Below, in pieces: positions 53,283-63,984 of a DNA stretch of 64,000 nt. The notes under the pieces are model-generated. The model was not told where the DNA came from. It worked only from the letters and a program-made list of their open reading frames with translations, and did not search any database. The translations under genes were made by a program, and so were the position numbers. Location: positions 310,001-374,000 of the forward strand of contig NZ_FMYX01000001.1 in the NCBI RefSeq assembly GCF_900102675.1, given 5' to 3'. This stretch comes from Pseudomonas guariconensis (GTDB taxonomy: Bacteria > Pseudomonadota > Gammaproteobacteria > Pseudomonadales > Pseudomonadaceae). Position 1 is the first letter of the stretch; every line of letters begins with the position of its first letter.

Positions 53283-54596
53283 CTAGAAGAAGGTCCCGAC
53301 CAGCAGTTGCAGGTAGGTTCCGGTATCCCGCCCACCCAACTGAACGCCGCCGTCACTGGCGCTGCGCTCAGGTTTGTAGAACCCCACCAGAGGGCTGATC
53401 AAGACGTGGTCATTGACCATCCATTCCACATACAGGTCCAGTTCACGCCCGCCCAGATTGCCCTGGTCGGTTTCGAGGGTATCGAAGTCGAAATACAGTG
53501 CGCCCAGGGTCAGGTTGTCCCTTGGCTTTGCCTTGAGCCCCACGTGATGCACCTGGGTGTTGCTGTTGAATGGCCCGGCATAGTTGGCCGCTACCTCGCC
53601 CTGGAACCAGGTGCCATAGCCACGGCTGGCGCCATAGGACAGCGGGTCGAAGTCTTCGGAGAAGCGGCTGTAGCGGTAGGTGGCCGTCGGCGACCAGGGC
53701 ACGTCGGAGAAGGTCCAGTTACCTTCCAGGTACCAGGCGTCCTCGCGCCCGCCGGTACGGTCCTGGGTGACGTATTCCGCTGCCAGTTCCAGGTCTTTCA
53801 CTCCTAGGCTGCCGCGCCCGCGCAGGCTGTAGGTATCCATACCGTCGCGGTGCTCCAGGCCCATGATCTGGGCATAGCGCCGGTCGACGTCCAGCCCGCG
53901 GATCCAGCTCACGCCAAGGGTACCTGCGTCGGCGACATGCTCCAGATTGGTCACGGCCAGGGAGGTGTCCGCCTGGTAGTGGTTGTCGGATTTGAGCCAC
54001 ATCAGATCGCCTCGCCAGCCCTGGCTGCCACCCAGGCGCAGCACGGCGGTACGGTCGAAGGCCTTGCGTGCGGCCAGGTAATACGCGCCACCTCGGTCGA
54101 AGTTGGCGCCCAGATCGACGTTGCCGAGATTGACCGGGTCGCCCTGGATCAGGAAACCATCGCCCAACGTCACCACCTGGCGTCCGCCGGAAACATCGAT
54201 GCCATCTTCGCCCAATGCCGGGAACAGGGTACCCGAGCGCCAGCCCAGGTAAGCGTCCTCGACGGCGGTGCGGCGCTCATCGCCCAAGGACAATCCGGCA
54301 GCATCGCCATCGCCCCAGGTCGCGGAACTGAGCAGGCTGAAGGCGCCATACAGCGTGCCGGTGCCGGCCAGCGCCTGGCTACCGCTAAGCCCATACTTGA
54401 CGTAGCCCTCGCGCCAGTCACTGCTGCCCGGTCGGCGGTTGCCGGCCAGGTTGAAGCTCTCGTCACTGTGGAACGCGCCGAACAGGGCCTCGAGCTCAGC
54501 GTTCAGGACGGTGCCCTCCTGGTTGTAGAGTTCGTGGGCCTGGGTCAGAGGGGCGGCGGCCAGCAGGGCCAACGTGCAGGCGAGTGTGTGCCTCAT
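53283..54596 (-). CDS. outer-membrane porin, putative amine-uptake channel
   Basis: A 437-aa exported beta-barrel protein with signal peptide ending TQA|HELYN and a C-terminal aromatic residue (LLVGTFF), the classic outer-membrane targeting signal. Repeated amphipathic strands such as GLKAKPRDNLTLGALYFDFDT and EWMVNDHVLISPLVGFY fit a 16-18-strand alginate-export/OprD-like channel. The ATG at 54596 has GGAG six bases upstream; the ATG at 54608 has none. It probably follows the aldehyde dehydrogenase in one transcript and admits the amine substrate. Confidence 0.8.
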   Translation of the reverse strand: MRHTLACTLALLAAAPLTQAHELYNQEGTVLNAELEALFGAFHSDESFNLAGNRRPGSSDWREGYVKYGLSGSQALAGTGTLYGAFSLLSSATWGDGDAAGLSLGDERRTAVEDAYLGWRSGTLFPALGEDGIDVSGGRQVVTLGDGFLIQGDPVNLGNVDLGANFDRGGAYYLAARKAFDRTAVLRLGGSQGWRGDLMWLKSDNHYQADTSLAVTNLEHVADAGTLGVSWIRGLDVDRRYAQIMGLEHRDGMDTYSLRGRGSLGVKDLELAAEYVTQDRTGGREDAWYLEGNWTFSDVPWSPTATYRYSRFSEDFDPLSYGASRGYGTWFQGEVAANYAGPFNSNTQVHHVGLKAKPRDNLTLGALYFDFDTLETDQGNLGGRELDLYVEWMVNDHVLISPLVGFYKPERSASDGGVQLGGRDTGTYLQLLVGTFF

Positions 54597-54642
54597 GGTG
54601 TGCTCCATGTTTGTTTTTGTTGTGTGTGTTGCCTGCTCCGGC

Positions 54643-54697
54643 CTGTTCGCGGGGGTTCACACAAACCCCGTGGGAGCGGGTCTACCCGCGAACGGAC
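54643..54697. repeat. inverted REP pair between porin and aldehyde dehydrogenase
   Basis: TGTTCGCGGGGGTTCACAC at 54643 faces GTGGGAGCGGGTCTACCCGC, starting at 54670. The second half is identical over 23 bases to the REP in gspE. Confidence 0.8.
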
Positions 54698-54713
54698 CGC
54701 AACGGCGTGCGCG

Positions 54714-56207
54714 TCAGAGCTTGATCAGCACCGACTTGAGCTCGGTGTAGTGCTCGATGGCATTGGCCCCCATCTCGCGACCGACCCCAGAGAGCTTGTA
54801 GCCGCCGAAGGGCAGGGATGGGTCCAGGGCGCTGTGGCAGTTGACCCACACCGAGCCGGACTTGATACGCGGAATCATCCGGTGCACCGCGCCCAGGTCG
54901 TTGGACCAGATGCTCGCGCCCAGCCCGTAGGGGTTGTCGTTGGCCAGGCGTACCACTTCGTCGATGTCGTCGAAGGGCATGGCCACCAGCACGGGCCCGA
55001 AGATCTCCTCCTGCACCAGGCGATGGCGTTGGTCGACATCGACGATCACCGTCGGCTTGACGAAGTAGCCTGGCCCGAAGCCCTCGCCGCCGCAGGCAAT
55101 GGTGGCGCCCAGCTCACGGCCGAGCTCGATGTAGCCGGTAACCCGATCCTGTTGCTTGGCCGAAATCAGCGGGCCCATCTGCACCGACGGGTCCAGGCCA
55201 TTGCCTAGCTTCATGCCATTGGCAATGCCGGCGATGTCGGCGACCACATTGTCGAAATGCTTGCGGTGCACATACAGACGCGAGCCGGCGCAGCACACCT
55301 GGCCCTGGTTGAAGAAGATCGCCGTGGCGGCGCCGGCGGCGGCCACCTGCAGGTTGGCGTCGGGCATGACGATGGTCGGCGATTTGCCGCCCAGCTCCAG
55401 GGTGACCCGGGTCATGTTGTCCATGGCCGCCTTGCCGATCTGTTTGCCGACTTCGGTGGAGCCGGTAAAGGTCAGTTTGTCCACCCCAGGATGGCTGCTG
55501 AGGGCGGCGCCAGCGTTAAGACCGGTGCCGGTGACTACGTTGAAGACCCCGGCCGGATAGCCGGCTTCATCCACCAGCTCGGCAAGCTTGAGCGCGGTCA
55601 GCGGGGTTTCGTCGGCGGGCTTGAGCACCAGGGTGCAACCGGTCGCCAGGGCCGGCCCGAGTTTCCAGCAGGCCAGCAGCAGCGGGAAGTTCCAGGCCAC
55701 GATGGCGCCGACCACGCCCACCGCCTCGCGGCGGATGAACCCATGGAACTGCTCGTTCGGCATCAAAGGCAGGGACGGCTCGACCGTGCTGCCTTCGATC
55801 TTGGTCGCCCAACCGGCCATGTAGCGCAGAAAATCGATGGCCAGCTGCACGTCCATCACCTGGGCCACGGCAGCGCTCTTGCCGTTGTTCAGGCACTCGA
55901 GCTCGGCCAGTACCTGGGCGTCGCGCTCCATCAAATCGGCCAGGCGCCACAGCAGGTTCTGCCGCTCCCGTGGGCGCAGGCGGCTCCAGGGCGAGTCGTC
56001 GAAAGCCTGGCGCGCGGCTTTGACTGCGCGGTCCACATCCTGCGGGTCGGCCGAGGGCACTTCCCCCAGTACCTCGCCAGTGGCCGGGTTGCGAAAACTC
56101 ATGGTCCGTCCGCTGGCGGCGTCCTGCCAATCGGCGCCGATGCGCATTTTCAGCTTGCGCTCGAGAAACGCACGGGTGGCAGGGAGGAGGGGCAGTTCGC
56201 AATGCAT
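54714..56207 (-). CDS. NAD-dependent aldehyde dehydrogenase (phenylacetaldehyde-type)
   Basis: A 497-aa aldehyde dehydrogenase. The catalytic Glu is in TLELGGKSPTIV (about 265) and the catalytic Cys in NQGQVCCAGSRLYVH (about 300), with the cofactor motif FTGSTEVGKQIG near 240. Close overall pattern to phenylacetaldehyde/betaine-type enzymes. The start at 56207 (MHCELPLLP) gives standard length; the open frame extends 41 codons further but is not ALDH-like. A sigma-54 promoter lies 40 bases upstream. It oxidises the aldehyde released by the amine dehydrogenase. Confidence 0.92.
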   Translation of the reverse strand: MHCELPLLPATRAFLERKLKMRIGADWQDAASGRTMSFRNPATGEVLGEVPSADPQDVDRAVKAARQAFDDSPWSRLRPRERQNLLWRLADLMERDAQVLAELECLNNGKSAAVAQVMDVQLAIDFLRYMAGWATKIEGSTVEPSLPLMPNEQFHGFIRREAVGVVGAIVAWNFPLLLACWKLGPALATGCTLVLKPADETPLTALKLAELVDEAGYPAGVFNVVTGTGLNAGAALSSHPGVDKLTFTGSTEVGKQIGKAAMDNMTRVTLELGGKSPTIVMPDANLQVAAAGAATAIFFNQGQVCCAGSRLYVHRKHFDNVVADIAGIANGMKLGNGLDPSVQMGPLISAKQQDRVTGYIELGRELGATIACGGEGFGPGYFVKPTVIVDVDQRHRLVQEEIFGPVLVAMPFDDIDEVVRLANDNPYGLGASIWSNDLGAVHRMIPRIKSGSVWVNCHSALDPSLPFGGYKLSGVGREMGANAIEHYTELKSVLIKL

Positions 56208-56246
56208 GGTTCGTTGCCTCTTGTCATGGGAGTGTGAAGGCACCTG

Positions 56247-56262
56247 CGCAATGGCCGTGCCA
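56247..56262 (-). promoter_or_regulatory. sigma-54 promoter of the aldehyde dehydrogenase/porin unit
   Basis: On the minus strand it reads TGGCACGGCCATTGCG with GG and GC in register. It is 40 bases before the ATG at 56207. Confidence 0.82.
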
Positions 56263-56349
56263 AGGCCGGGCGGGTGCGGCAATGGCCTTGAACGACAGGG
56301 GTTTGGTGCTGGGTGGAGGTCGACTGCCAAGGGCTATGCTGTTGCACAT

Positions 56350-56454
56350 TGAGACGGGATGAGACGGTGCTGAAACAGTGGGGCCGGGCCGGGTGCTTCG
56401 CGGGTTTGGCGCCGCGAAGCGCCCGATGCCGGAGCTGTGTCTCACACTGAAACA
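56350..56454. promoter_or_regulatory. TGAGAC/TGAAAC activator half-sites between divergent units
   Basis: TGAGACG occurs at 56350 and 56360, followed by CTGAAACAG at 56370; TGTCTCA-CAC-TGAAACA at 56438-56454 is a near-perfect dyad. They lie between two divergent sigma-54-type promoters and resemble the TGAGAC arms of the aco palindrome. A site for the AcoR-family protein at 47618 is inferred. The 435-bp gap 56208-56642 holds only these elements and no supported gene. Confidence 0.55.
56395..56420. repeat. perfect nine-bp hairpin in the divergent region
   Basis: GCTTCGCGG and CCGCGAAGC flank an eight-base loop midway between the activator half-sites. It resembles a short REP-like stem and could insulate or bend the region. 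Confidence 0.5.
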
Positions 56455-56552
56455 GTCTGTCGCGAAATGGGACGTTCCGGTTTGCCGGTGGCTAGATGAA
56501 ATCCTCGGAGAAAAGCCCCCAATCTATTGAAAACAAAGGTTTTTGCGCAGGC

Positions 56553-56568
56553 TGGCACACTTTCTGTA
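56553..56568 (+). promoter_or_regulatory. imperfect sigma-54-like promoter of qhpADCB
   Basis: TGGCACACTTTCTGTA keeps the -24 TGGCAC and the -12 G but has T in place of the -12 C. It is 75 bases before the qhpA start. The weak -12 makes this less certain than the other sites. Confidence 0.5.
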
Positions 56569-56642
56569 TCAGCCCTCGTCACATGCACCAGCGGTATCAG
56601 AGCGTGCGATAACGATAAGAACAACACCGTGGAGGTCTGACC

Positions 56643-58208
56643 TTGAAGACGACTCGACTCCGGCGGCATGCGGGCAAACTGGCGCTGGTCGCCGCCGCAC
56701 TGCTGAGCACCCAGGCCATGGCGGCCGAGCAGGGCCCGAGCCTGTTGCAATCGAAGTGCATGGGGTGCCACATCCCCGAAGGTAACGACAGTTACAGCCG
56801 CATCAGTCACCAGCGCAAGACCCCCGAAGGCTGGCTGATGAGCATTGCGCGCATGCAGGTGATGCATGGGCTGCAGATCAGCGACGATGACCGTCGCACC
56901 CTGGTCAAGTACCTGGCGGACAAGCAAGGCCTGGCACCCAGCGAGACCGAAGGCGTGCGTTACGCTATGGAGCGCCGGCTCAATACCGTCGAGCATTTCG
57001 ACGACCAGACCAGCCAGATGTGCGGCCGTTGCCACTCCGGTGCCCGCGTCGCCTTGCAGCGTCGCCCGGCCCAGGAATGGGAACACCTGGTCAACTTCCA
57101 CCTCGGCCAGTGGCCGTCCCTCGAATACCAGGCCCAGGCCCGCGACCGCGACTGGCTGGACATCGCGCTCAAGCAGATGGTCCCGGACCTGGCCAAGCGT
57201 TACCCCCTCGACAACCCGGCCTGGACCCAATGGCTCAAGAACCGGCCCAAGGCCGATGCCTTGCCGGGCCAGTGGGCCTTCAGCGGGCACATGCTGGCCA
57301 AGGGCGATGTGCGCGGTGTGATGAGCGTGACTGCCGACAAGGACGACACCTTCAAGGTCGAGGTCAAGGGCACCTACGCCGACGGCACGCCGTTCAACGG
57401 CAGCGGCTCGGCGATTCTCTACAACGGCTATGAGTGGCGCGGCACTGTGAAGGTCGGCGACAGCAACCTGCGTCAGGTGTTCGCCGCACTCGATGGCGAG
57501 ATGAAAGGCCGCATGTTCGAGGCCGAGCACGACGAGCGTGGCCTGGACTTCAGCGCGGTGAAGGAGGGCAAGGCACGCCTGCTGGCGGTGCAGCCGGCGT
57601 TCATCAAGGCTGGCAGCGAAAGCGAGATCACCCTGGTCGGCAGCGGCCTGTCCGGCAAGCCGGCATTGGGCGCCGGGGTCGAGGTGACCGAGGTGCTGGA
57701 GTCCACGCCGACGCAGGTGCGGGTCAAGGCACGCGCTGCGGCCGATGCCGCGCCGGGTCAGCGCGAGGTGGCCATTGGCGCGCTCAAGGGCGTGAATCTG
57801 GCGGTGTACGACAAGGTCGAGGAGGTCAAGGTGGTCCCGGCCTTCTCCATCGCCCGTATCGGTGAGAATGGCGGCTCCACGCCCAAGGTCCAGGGCCGCT
57901 TCGAGGCCGAAGCCTGGGGCAAGGACGCCAGTGGCCAGCCACTGCGTATCGGCTACCTGCCGGCCAAGTGGAAGGTCGAGCCGTACAACGAGCGCGCCGT
58001 GGAAGACGAGGACGTGAAGTTCGCAGGCCAGATGCAACCTGACGGCATCTTCATGCCGGCCGGTGCCGGCCCCAACCCCGAGCGCAAGATGATGACCAAC
58101 AATGCCGGCAACCTGAAGGTCATCGCCGAACTCGAAGACGGCGGCCAGAAGGGCGAAGGCCACATGATCGTCACCGTGCAGCGCTGGAACAACCCACCCT
58201 TGCCATGA
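56643..58208 (+). CDS. qhpA: quinohemoprotein amine dehydrogenase alpha subunit
   Basis: A 521-aa periplasmic dihaem subunit. The two haem sites are CMGCH (C39-H43) and CGRCH (C127-H131), followed by three beta-rich domains, as in the known enzyme. The start is a TTG: GGAGG at 56631 lies seven bases before it, and the signal peptide (KLALVAAALLSTQAMA) only exists if translation begins there. It passes electrons from the CTQ cofactor to the respiratory chain while primary amines are oxidised to aldehydes. Confidence 0.93.
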   Translation: MKTTRLRRHAGKLALVAAALLSTQAMAAEQGPSLLQSKCMGCHIPEGNDSYSRISHQRKTPEGWLMSIARMQVMHGLQISDDDRRTLVKYLADKQGLAPSETEGVRYAMERRLNTVEHFDDQTSQMCGRCHSGARVALQRRPAQEWEHLVNFHLGQWPSLEYQAQARDRDWLDIALKQMVPDLAKRYPLDNPAWTQWLKNRPKADALPGQWAFSGHMLAKGDVRGVMSVTADKDDTFKVEVKGTYADGTPFNGSGSAILYNGYEWRGTVKVGDSNLRQVFAALDGEMKGRMFEAEHDERGLDFSAVKEGKARLLAVQPAFIKAGSESEITLVGSGLSGKPALGAGVEVTEVLESTPTQVRVKARAAADAAPGQREVAIGALKGVNLAVYDKVEEVKVVPAFSIARIGENGGSTPKVQGRFEAEAWGKDASGQPLRIGYLPAKWKVEPYNERAVEDEDVKFAGQMQPDGIFMPAGAGPNPERKMMTNNAGNLKVIAELEDGGQKGEGHMIVTVQRWNNPPLP

Positions 58209-58266
58209 CGGCCGGTTGTCGCGCGTGCCATCCAAGAACGGGCTGAAGAATCATCGAGAGGTCGCC

Positions 58267-59697
58267 ATGGGCGCACTATTGAACCTGGTCGAACGCAACC
58301 TGCACGAGGTGCGGGTGGATGCCGACCGCATGCTCTTTCATATCCCCAGCAGTTCGCTGTTCGCCGCCGACGCGGTGACCGGCGACATCATCGACACCCT
58401 GCGCCAACAGGGCTGCTCGGCCGAGGAGCTGGTACAACGCCTGGGCCAGCGCTTCGCCGGCCAGGACGTCGAAGACACGCTGCGCGAGCTGATCGCCTTG
58501 GAGCTGGTCAGCGACGGCTCGCCACTGACGCCGGAGATCGCCCTGCGCAAGGTCGAGCGCACGGCGCTCAACACTGTGGTGCTCAACGTCAATACCGGCT
58601 GCAACCTCAGCTGCACCTACTGCTACAAGGAAGACCTGGACAAACCCTCGGCCGGCAAGAAGATGAGCGCCGCCACCGCCGAGGCCTCGGTGGAGATGCT
58701 GCTCAAGGAATCGCCCGACGAGCAGCGCTACAGCGTGGTGTTCTTCGGCGGCGAGCCGCTGTCCAACCGGCCGCTGATCGAGCACATGGTCGCCTACTGC
58801 GAGCGGCGTTTCGCCGAGGCGGGCAAGCAGGTCGAGTTCATCATGACCACCAACGCCACGCTGCTGACCGAAGAGATCGTCGACTGGCTCAACGCCCATC
58901 GTTTTGGCCTCTCGGTGAGCATCGACGGACCCAAGACCGTGCACGACCGCAACCGCATCACCGTGGGCGGGCAGGGCACCTATGACGTGGTGCGGCGCAA
59001 GGTCGACATGCTGCTGTCGCGCTACCACAGCCGGCCGGTGGGTGCGCGGGTGACCCTGACCCGTGGCATCACCGATGTGGAGACCATCTGGAACCACCTG
59101 TTCAACGAGCTGGGGTTCGCCGAAGTCGGTTTCGCCCCGGTCACCTCAGGCGACATGGCCAGCTTCAACCTGACCGGCGAGGAGCTGGTGCAAGTCTTCG
59201 CCAACATGAAAGCCCTTGGGCAGCGCTACCTGGAGGCGGCACTGGAGCATCGCAACATCGGTTTTTCCAACCTGCATCAGCTGATCACCGATATCCACGA
59301 GGGCCACAAGAAGGCCCTGCCGTGCGGTGCCGGGCTGAAAATGCTGGCCGTGGACCACGAAGGCGAGCTCAACCTCTGCCATCGCTTCACCGGCTCCAGC
59401 CTGCCCACCTTCGGCAATGTGCGCCAAGGCGTGAAGCAGGCGCAGCTCAATGATTTTCTGTCCCAGCGCCTGGACCGCAGCGGCACCGGTTGCGACAGCT
59501 GCCGTATCCGCAACCTGTGCTCCGGTGGCTGCTACCACGAAAGCTACGCGCGCTATGGCGACCCCACCCACCCGACCTATCACTACTGCGAACTGATGCG
59601 CGACTGGGTGGACTTCGGCATCGAGGTCTACAGCCGCATCATGGCCGCCAATCCGGCCTTCATCGATCGCTACATCACTCCGCGGAAGGCGCACTGA
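58267..59697 (+). CDS. qhpD: radical SAM thioether-crosslinking enzyme QhpD
   Basis: A 476-aa radical SAM/SPASM protein. The [4Fe-4S] motif is C112-x3-C116-x2-C119 in [12 protein letters not shown], preceded by a peptide-binding RRE-like N-terminal domain. The SPASM Cys cluster is in [18 protein letters not shown] near residues 410-425. QhpD forms the Cys-to-Asp/Glu thioether bridges in the gamma subunit. The start at 58267 has GAGAGG upstream; an ATG at 58216 would add 17 non-homologous residues. It sits between qhpA and qhpC as in other qhp operons. Confidence 0.93.
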   Translation: MGALLNLVERNLHEVRVDADRMLFHIPSSSLFAADAVTGDIIDTLRQQGCSAEELVQRLGQRFAGQDVEDTLRELIALELVSDGSPLTPEIALRKVERTALNTVVLNVNTGCNLSCTYCYKEDLDKPSAGKKMSAATAEASVEMLLKESPDEQRYSVVFFGGEPLSNRPLIEHMVAYCERRFAEAGKQVEFIMTTNATLLTEEIVDWLNAHRFGLSVSIDGPKTVHDRNRITVGGQGTYDVVRRKVDMLLSRYHSRPVGARVTLTRGITDVETIWNHLFNELGFAEVGFAPVTSGDMASFNLTGEELVQVFANMKALGQRYLEAALEHRNIGFSNLHQLITDIHEGHKKALPCGAGLKMLAVDHEGELNLCHRFTGSSLPTFGNVRQGVKQAQLNDFLSQRLDRSGTGCDSCRIRNLCSGGCYHESYARYGDPTHPTYHYCELMRDWVDFGIEVYSRIMAANPAFIDRYITPRKAH

Positions 59698-59698
59698 C

Positions 59699-60022
59699 AT
59701 GAAGCACTTGAAGCCCCTGAACAACAAGGCCCGCATCCTTGAGCAGGCCGCCGCCGAAGACCGTGTGGAAGAGGTCGTGGCCATGAGCGCGGTGGCAGGC
59801 TGCACCGCCACCACCGACCCGGGCTGGGAAGTGGACGCCTTTGGCGGCGTCAGCTCCCTCTGCCAGCCGATGGAGGCGGACCTGTATGGCTGCTCCGACC
59901 CGTGCTGGTGGCCTGCCCAGGTGCCGGACATGATGAGCACCTACCAGGACTGGAACGCCCAGGCCACCAACTCGATGGAAGACTGGCGCAACCTGGGCAC
60001 CGTATTCCCGAAAGACAAGTGA
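59699..60022 (+). CDS. qhpC: quinohemoprotein amine dehydrogenase gamma subunit (CTQ carrier)
   Basis: A 107-aa small subunit. A 28-residue leader (ending [10 protein letters not shown]) is followed by the Cys-rich core [17 protein letters not shown], then [21 protein letters not shown]. The four Cys, the Asp/Glu acceptors and the Trp after GW form the cysteine tryptophylquinone and three thioether bridges. The leader has no Sec signal, consistent with ABC export by QhpF. It starts one base after qhpD. Confidence 0.95.
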   Translation: MKHLKPLNNKARILEQAAAEDRVEEVVAMSAVAGCTATTDPGWEVDAFGGVSSLCQPMEADLYGCSDPCWWPAQVPDMMSTYQDWNAQATNSMEDWRNLGTVFPKDK

Positions 60023-60054
60023 CCGGCCAGACAAGAACAACAAGGGGAAACCGC

Positions 60055-61176
60055 ATGAAACCTGGATTCTGCGCACAGCTCGCGCTCACCGCCGCCGTCT
60101 GTGCCGGCGCCTGGACGGCCCAGGCGGCCGACACCGGGCCCGCCCTCAAGGCCGGCCACGAATACCTGATCGCCACCAACTACCCGAACAACCTGCACGT
60201 GGTGGACGTGGCCAGCGACACGCTCTACAAGACCTGCCGCATGCCCGACGCCTTCGGACCCGGCACGGCGATGATGGCGCCGGACAAGCGCACCGCCTAC
60301 GTGCTGAACAACCATTTCGGCGACATCTACGGCATCGACCTGGACACCTGTGGCACCACCTTCCATGCCAACCTGTCCAATGTGCCGGGGGAAGTGGGGC
60401 GTTCGATGTTCTCCTTCGCCATCAGCCCCGACGGCAAGGAAGTGTATGCCACGGTCAACCCGACCCAGCGCTTGAACGATCACTACGTGGTCAAGCCGCC
60501 GCGCCTCGAGGTGTTCCGCACTGCCGATGGGCTCAATGCCAAGCCGGTTCGCCACTTCCCCATGCCGCGCCAGGTCTACCTGATGCGCGCCGGGGACGAT
60601 GGCAGCCTGTACGTGGCCGGGGCGGACATCTACAAGATGGACGTGAACACCGGCAAGTACGAAGTGGCCTTGCCCCTGCGCAACTGGAACCGCCCAGGCT
60701 ATAGCGCGCCGGACGTGCTGTACTTCTGGCCGCACCAGACTGGCCGTCACGAATTCTCGATGCTCTACACCGTGGCCAAGTTCAAGGACGCCAAGCAGGA
60801 CCCGAACGAGGCCGCGCTGCTGTATGGCTACCTGAGCGTGGACCTGAAAACCGGCAAGACCCACACCCAGGAGTTCGCCGACCTCACCGAGCTGTACTTC
60901 ACCGGCCTGCGCTCGCCCAAGGACCCCAACCAGATGTACGGCGTGCTCAATCGCCTGGCCCGCTATGACATCAAGGAGCGCAAGCTGATCCAGGCTGCGA
61001 ATTTGGACCACACTTACTATTGCGTAGCGTTCGACCGTGCTGGCAGCAAGCTGTACCTGGCCGGGACCTTCAACGACATCGCGGTGTTCGACCCGCAGAC
61101 GATGAAGAAGGTGAAGAACATCAAGCTGCCCGGCGGAGACATGGCGATCACCACCACCCAGGTGTTCGTCCGCTAG
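60055..61176 (+). CDS. qhpB: quinohemoprotein amine dehydrogenase beta subunit
   Basis: A 373-aa periplasmic seven-bladed beta-propeller with a signal peptide ending AQA|ADTG. Blades are recognisable at EYLIATNYPNNLHVVDV, KRTAYVLNNHFGDIYGIDL, KEVYATVNPTQR and SKLYLAGTFNDIAVFD. It shields the gamma subunit in the heterotrimer and helps form the active site. It begins 32 bases after qhpC with AAGGGG before the ATG. A palindromic REP follows the stop. Confidence 0.94.
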   Translation: MKPGFCAQLALTAAVCAGAWTAQAADTGPALKAGHEYLIATNYPNNLHVVDVASDTLYKTCRMPDAFGPGTAMMAPDKRTAYVLNNHFGDIYGIDLDTCGTTFHANLSNVPGEVGRSMFSFAISPDGKEVYATVNPTQRLNDHYVVKPPRLEVFRTADGLNAKPVRHFPMPRQVYLMRAGDDGSLYVAGADIYKMDVNTGKYEVALPLRNWNRPGYSAPDVLYFWPHQTGRHEFSMLYTVAKFKDAKQDPNEAALLYGYLSVDLKTGKTHTQEFADLTELYFTGLRSPKDPNQMYGVLNRLARYDIKERKLIQAANLDHTYYCVAFDRAGSKLYLAGTFNDIAVFDPQTMKKVKNIKLPGGDMAITTTQVFVR

Positions 61177-61185
61177 GTCGGTGTG

Positions 61186-61217
61186 GGCTTCTTCGCGGGT
61201 TTACCCGCGAGGAGGCC
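61186..61217. repeat. palindromic REP element
   Basis: GGCTTCTTCGCGGGTTTACC continues to CGCGAGGAGGCC, forming a compact hairpin between qhpB and the ligase gene. It could lower expression of the downstream gene relative to the dehydrogenase. Confidence 0.75.
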
Positions 61218-61251
61218 GATCGGTAAACGCCAGAACAACAAGAGAACCCCC

Positions 61252-62922
<1,671 letters not shown>

Positions 62923-62990
62923 GTTTGGGTTTTTTTGGTTGTGTCCATTTTTTTGTGGTGGCACGGCTGACGCTTTCCGCCTTTACTGCG

Positions 62991-63018
62991 GGTTACTTTG
63001 GTCTTGGCCAAAGTAACC
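62991..63018. repeat. 11-bp-stem hairpin
   Basis: GGTTACTTTGG and CCAAAGTAACC form a perfect stem around a six-base loop. This module recurs in many Pseudomonas intergenic regions (family knowledge). Confidence 0.7.
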
Positions 63019-63205
63019 AAAGCCGTTGGCTCCCCCATACGGCCCCTGCGCTGCGCCCCGGGGTTCCCTGCGCTCCGGTGCCTTGCGGGGCTTCGCGACC
63101 TCCGGCTTGCTGCGCAAGCCTCCATCTCGCGACTTCGGCTGCGCCGAAGGGCGCTGCGCGCCAACCCCTCCAGACACCTCCACTTGGCCTTCTGAGGTCG
63201 CGATT

Positions 63206-63290
63206 GGTGGTGTCTGGACTGGCGTGTAGTAAGTATCCGTGCGGTCGGTGGTGGTGTCTGGGCTGGCGTGTAGTAAGTATCCGTACGGTC
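63206..63290. repeat. two-copy tandem repeat with 44-bp period
   Basis: The 41 bases from 63206 and from 63250 differ at two positions only. Both contain GGTGGTGTCTG and GGCGTGTAGTAAGTATCCGT. No function is apparent. Confidence 0.85.
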
Positions 63291-63347
63291 GGGGATGGCG
63301 CCTGGGGGTACTGGCCAAGCCTGCTATGGGCCGCGCAGCGGCCTTGG

Positions 63348-63923
63348 TCACTGTTCGAGCCACTGGGGGCTGTTGAAGTTGCTCAGCCGACTATCTGTCT
63401 CGGTACATTCCAGCCCTTGCACGGACGTGCGCAACAGGGCCTTCTGCAAGCTCCGTTCGCCAGTGCTCCAGGCCTGTTCCAGCAGCGGCAATACCTTGCG
63501 TGGCAACACACTGAACATCGGCTGCCAGAACCCACCTTGGCGCACCATGGCCGGGCTGTCGTGCTCGACTGCCAGGCGCAGCAGGTCGGTGACCAACGCT
63601 TGATCCAGGCGTGGGGCATCGCACGCCAGCACCACCACCCAGTCATGCCGTGCTGCCGCGAGCCCGGCGATCACGCCGGCCAGCGGGCCGGGGAAGTCCG
63701 CCTCGGCGTCGGACACCAACTGATCGGCATAGGCCCGGTATGCCTCGTGGTTGCGGTTGCACGAGATCACCACATCGTCACTCAGCGGCCGTACCACCCG
63801 CTGCACATGGGCCACCAGCGGCTCGCCGTGCCAGGGCACCAGGCCTTTGTCGCGGCCGCCCATGCGCTGGCCGCGGCCGCCGGCAAGAATGAGAACGGAA
63901 CAAGGGGGCAGGGGAGCAGACAT
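63348..63923 (-). CDS. mobA: molybdenum cofactor guanylyltransferase MobA
   Basis: A 191-aa nucleotidyltransferase that attaches GMP to molybdopterin to give the bis-MGD cofactor. The GTP-binding N-terminal motif is LILAGGRGQRMGGRDKGL and the metal-binding acidic site is VVLACDAPRLD near residue 97. Length fits the family (about 190-200). Its start codon directly follows a terminator-like hairpin, suggesting separate regulation from the gene upstream. Confidence 0.93.
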   Translation of the reverse strand: MSAPLPPCSVLILAGGRGQRMGGRDKGLVPWHGEPLVAHVQRVVRPLSDDVVISCNRNHEAYRAYADQLVSDAEADFPGPLAGVIAGLAAARHDWVVVLACDAPRLDQALVTDLLRLAVEHDSPAMVRQGGFWQPMFSVLPRKVLPLLEQAWSTGERSLQKALLRTSVQGLECTETDSRLSNFNSPQWLEQ

Positions 63924-63926
63924 GAA

Positions 63927-63958
63927 AAAGGGTTCCAGGCAGTCATTGCCCGGAACCC
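63927..63958 (-). terminator. rho-independent terminator just upstream of mobA
   Basis: On the minus strand GGGTTCCGGGCA-N5-TGCC-T-GGAACCC is followed by TTTTT. The mobA ATG begins within a few bases, so the terminator ends the upstream gene and overlaps the mobA leader. Confidence 0.75.
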
Positions 63959-63984
63959 TCCCATGTCACGCAGGTGTTGTCCAG

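Larger units (their letters stand above)
62923..63347. other. repeat-rich intergenic region without a supported gene
   Basis: These 425 bases hold a long-stem hairpin, GC-rich short inverted repeats (63050-63160, such as CTTCGGCTGCGCCGAAG) and a two-copy tandem repeat. Short open frames exist on both strands, but their composition is that of a dispersed non-coding Pseudomonas repeat often mis-annotated as small proteins. I see no signal peptide, motif or ribosome binding site that would support a gene. Confidence 0.7.

Noticed and set aside
56442..58235. 597-aa minus-strand open frame opposite qhpA
   Set aside because: qhpA shows two haem motifs and a signal peptide; the opposite frame is compositionally biased.
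63000..63347. Short open frames of 65-126 codons in the terminal spacer
   Set aside because: They fall in a dispersed GC-rich repeat frequently mis-annotated as coding and lack start signals or motifs.
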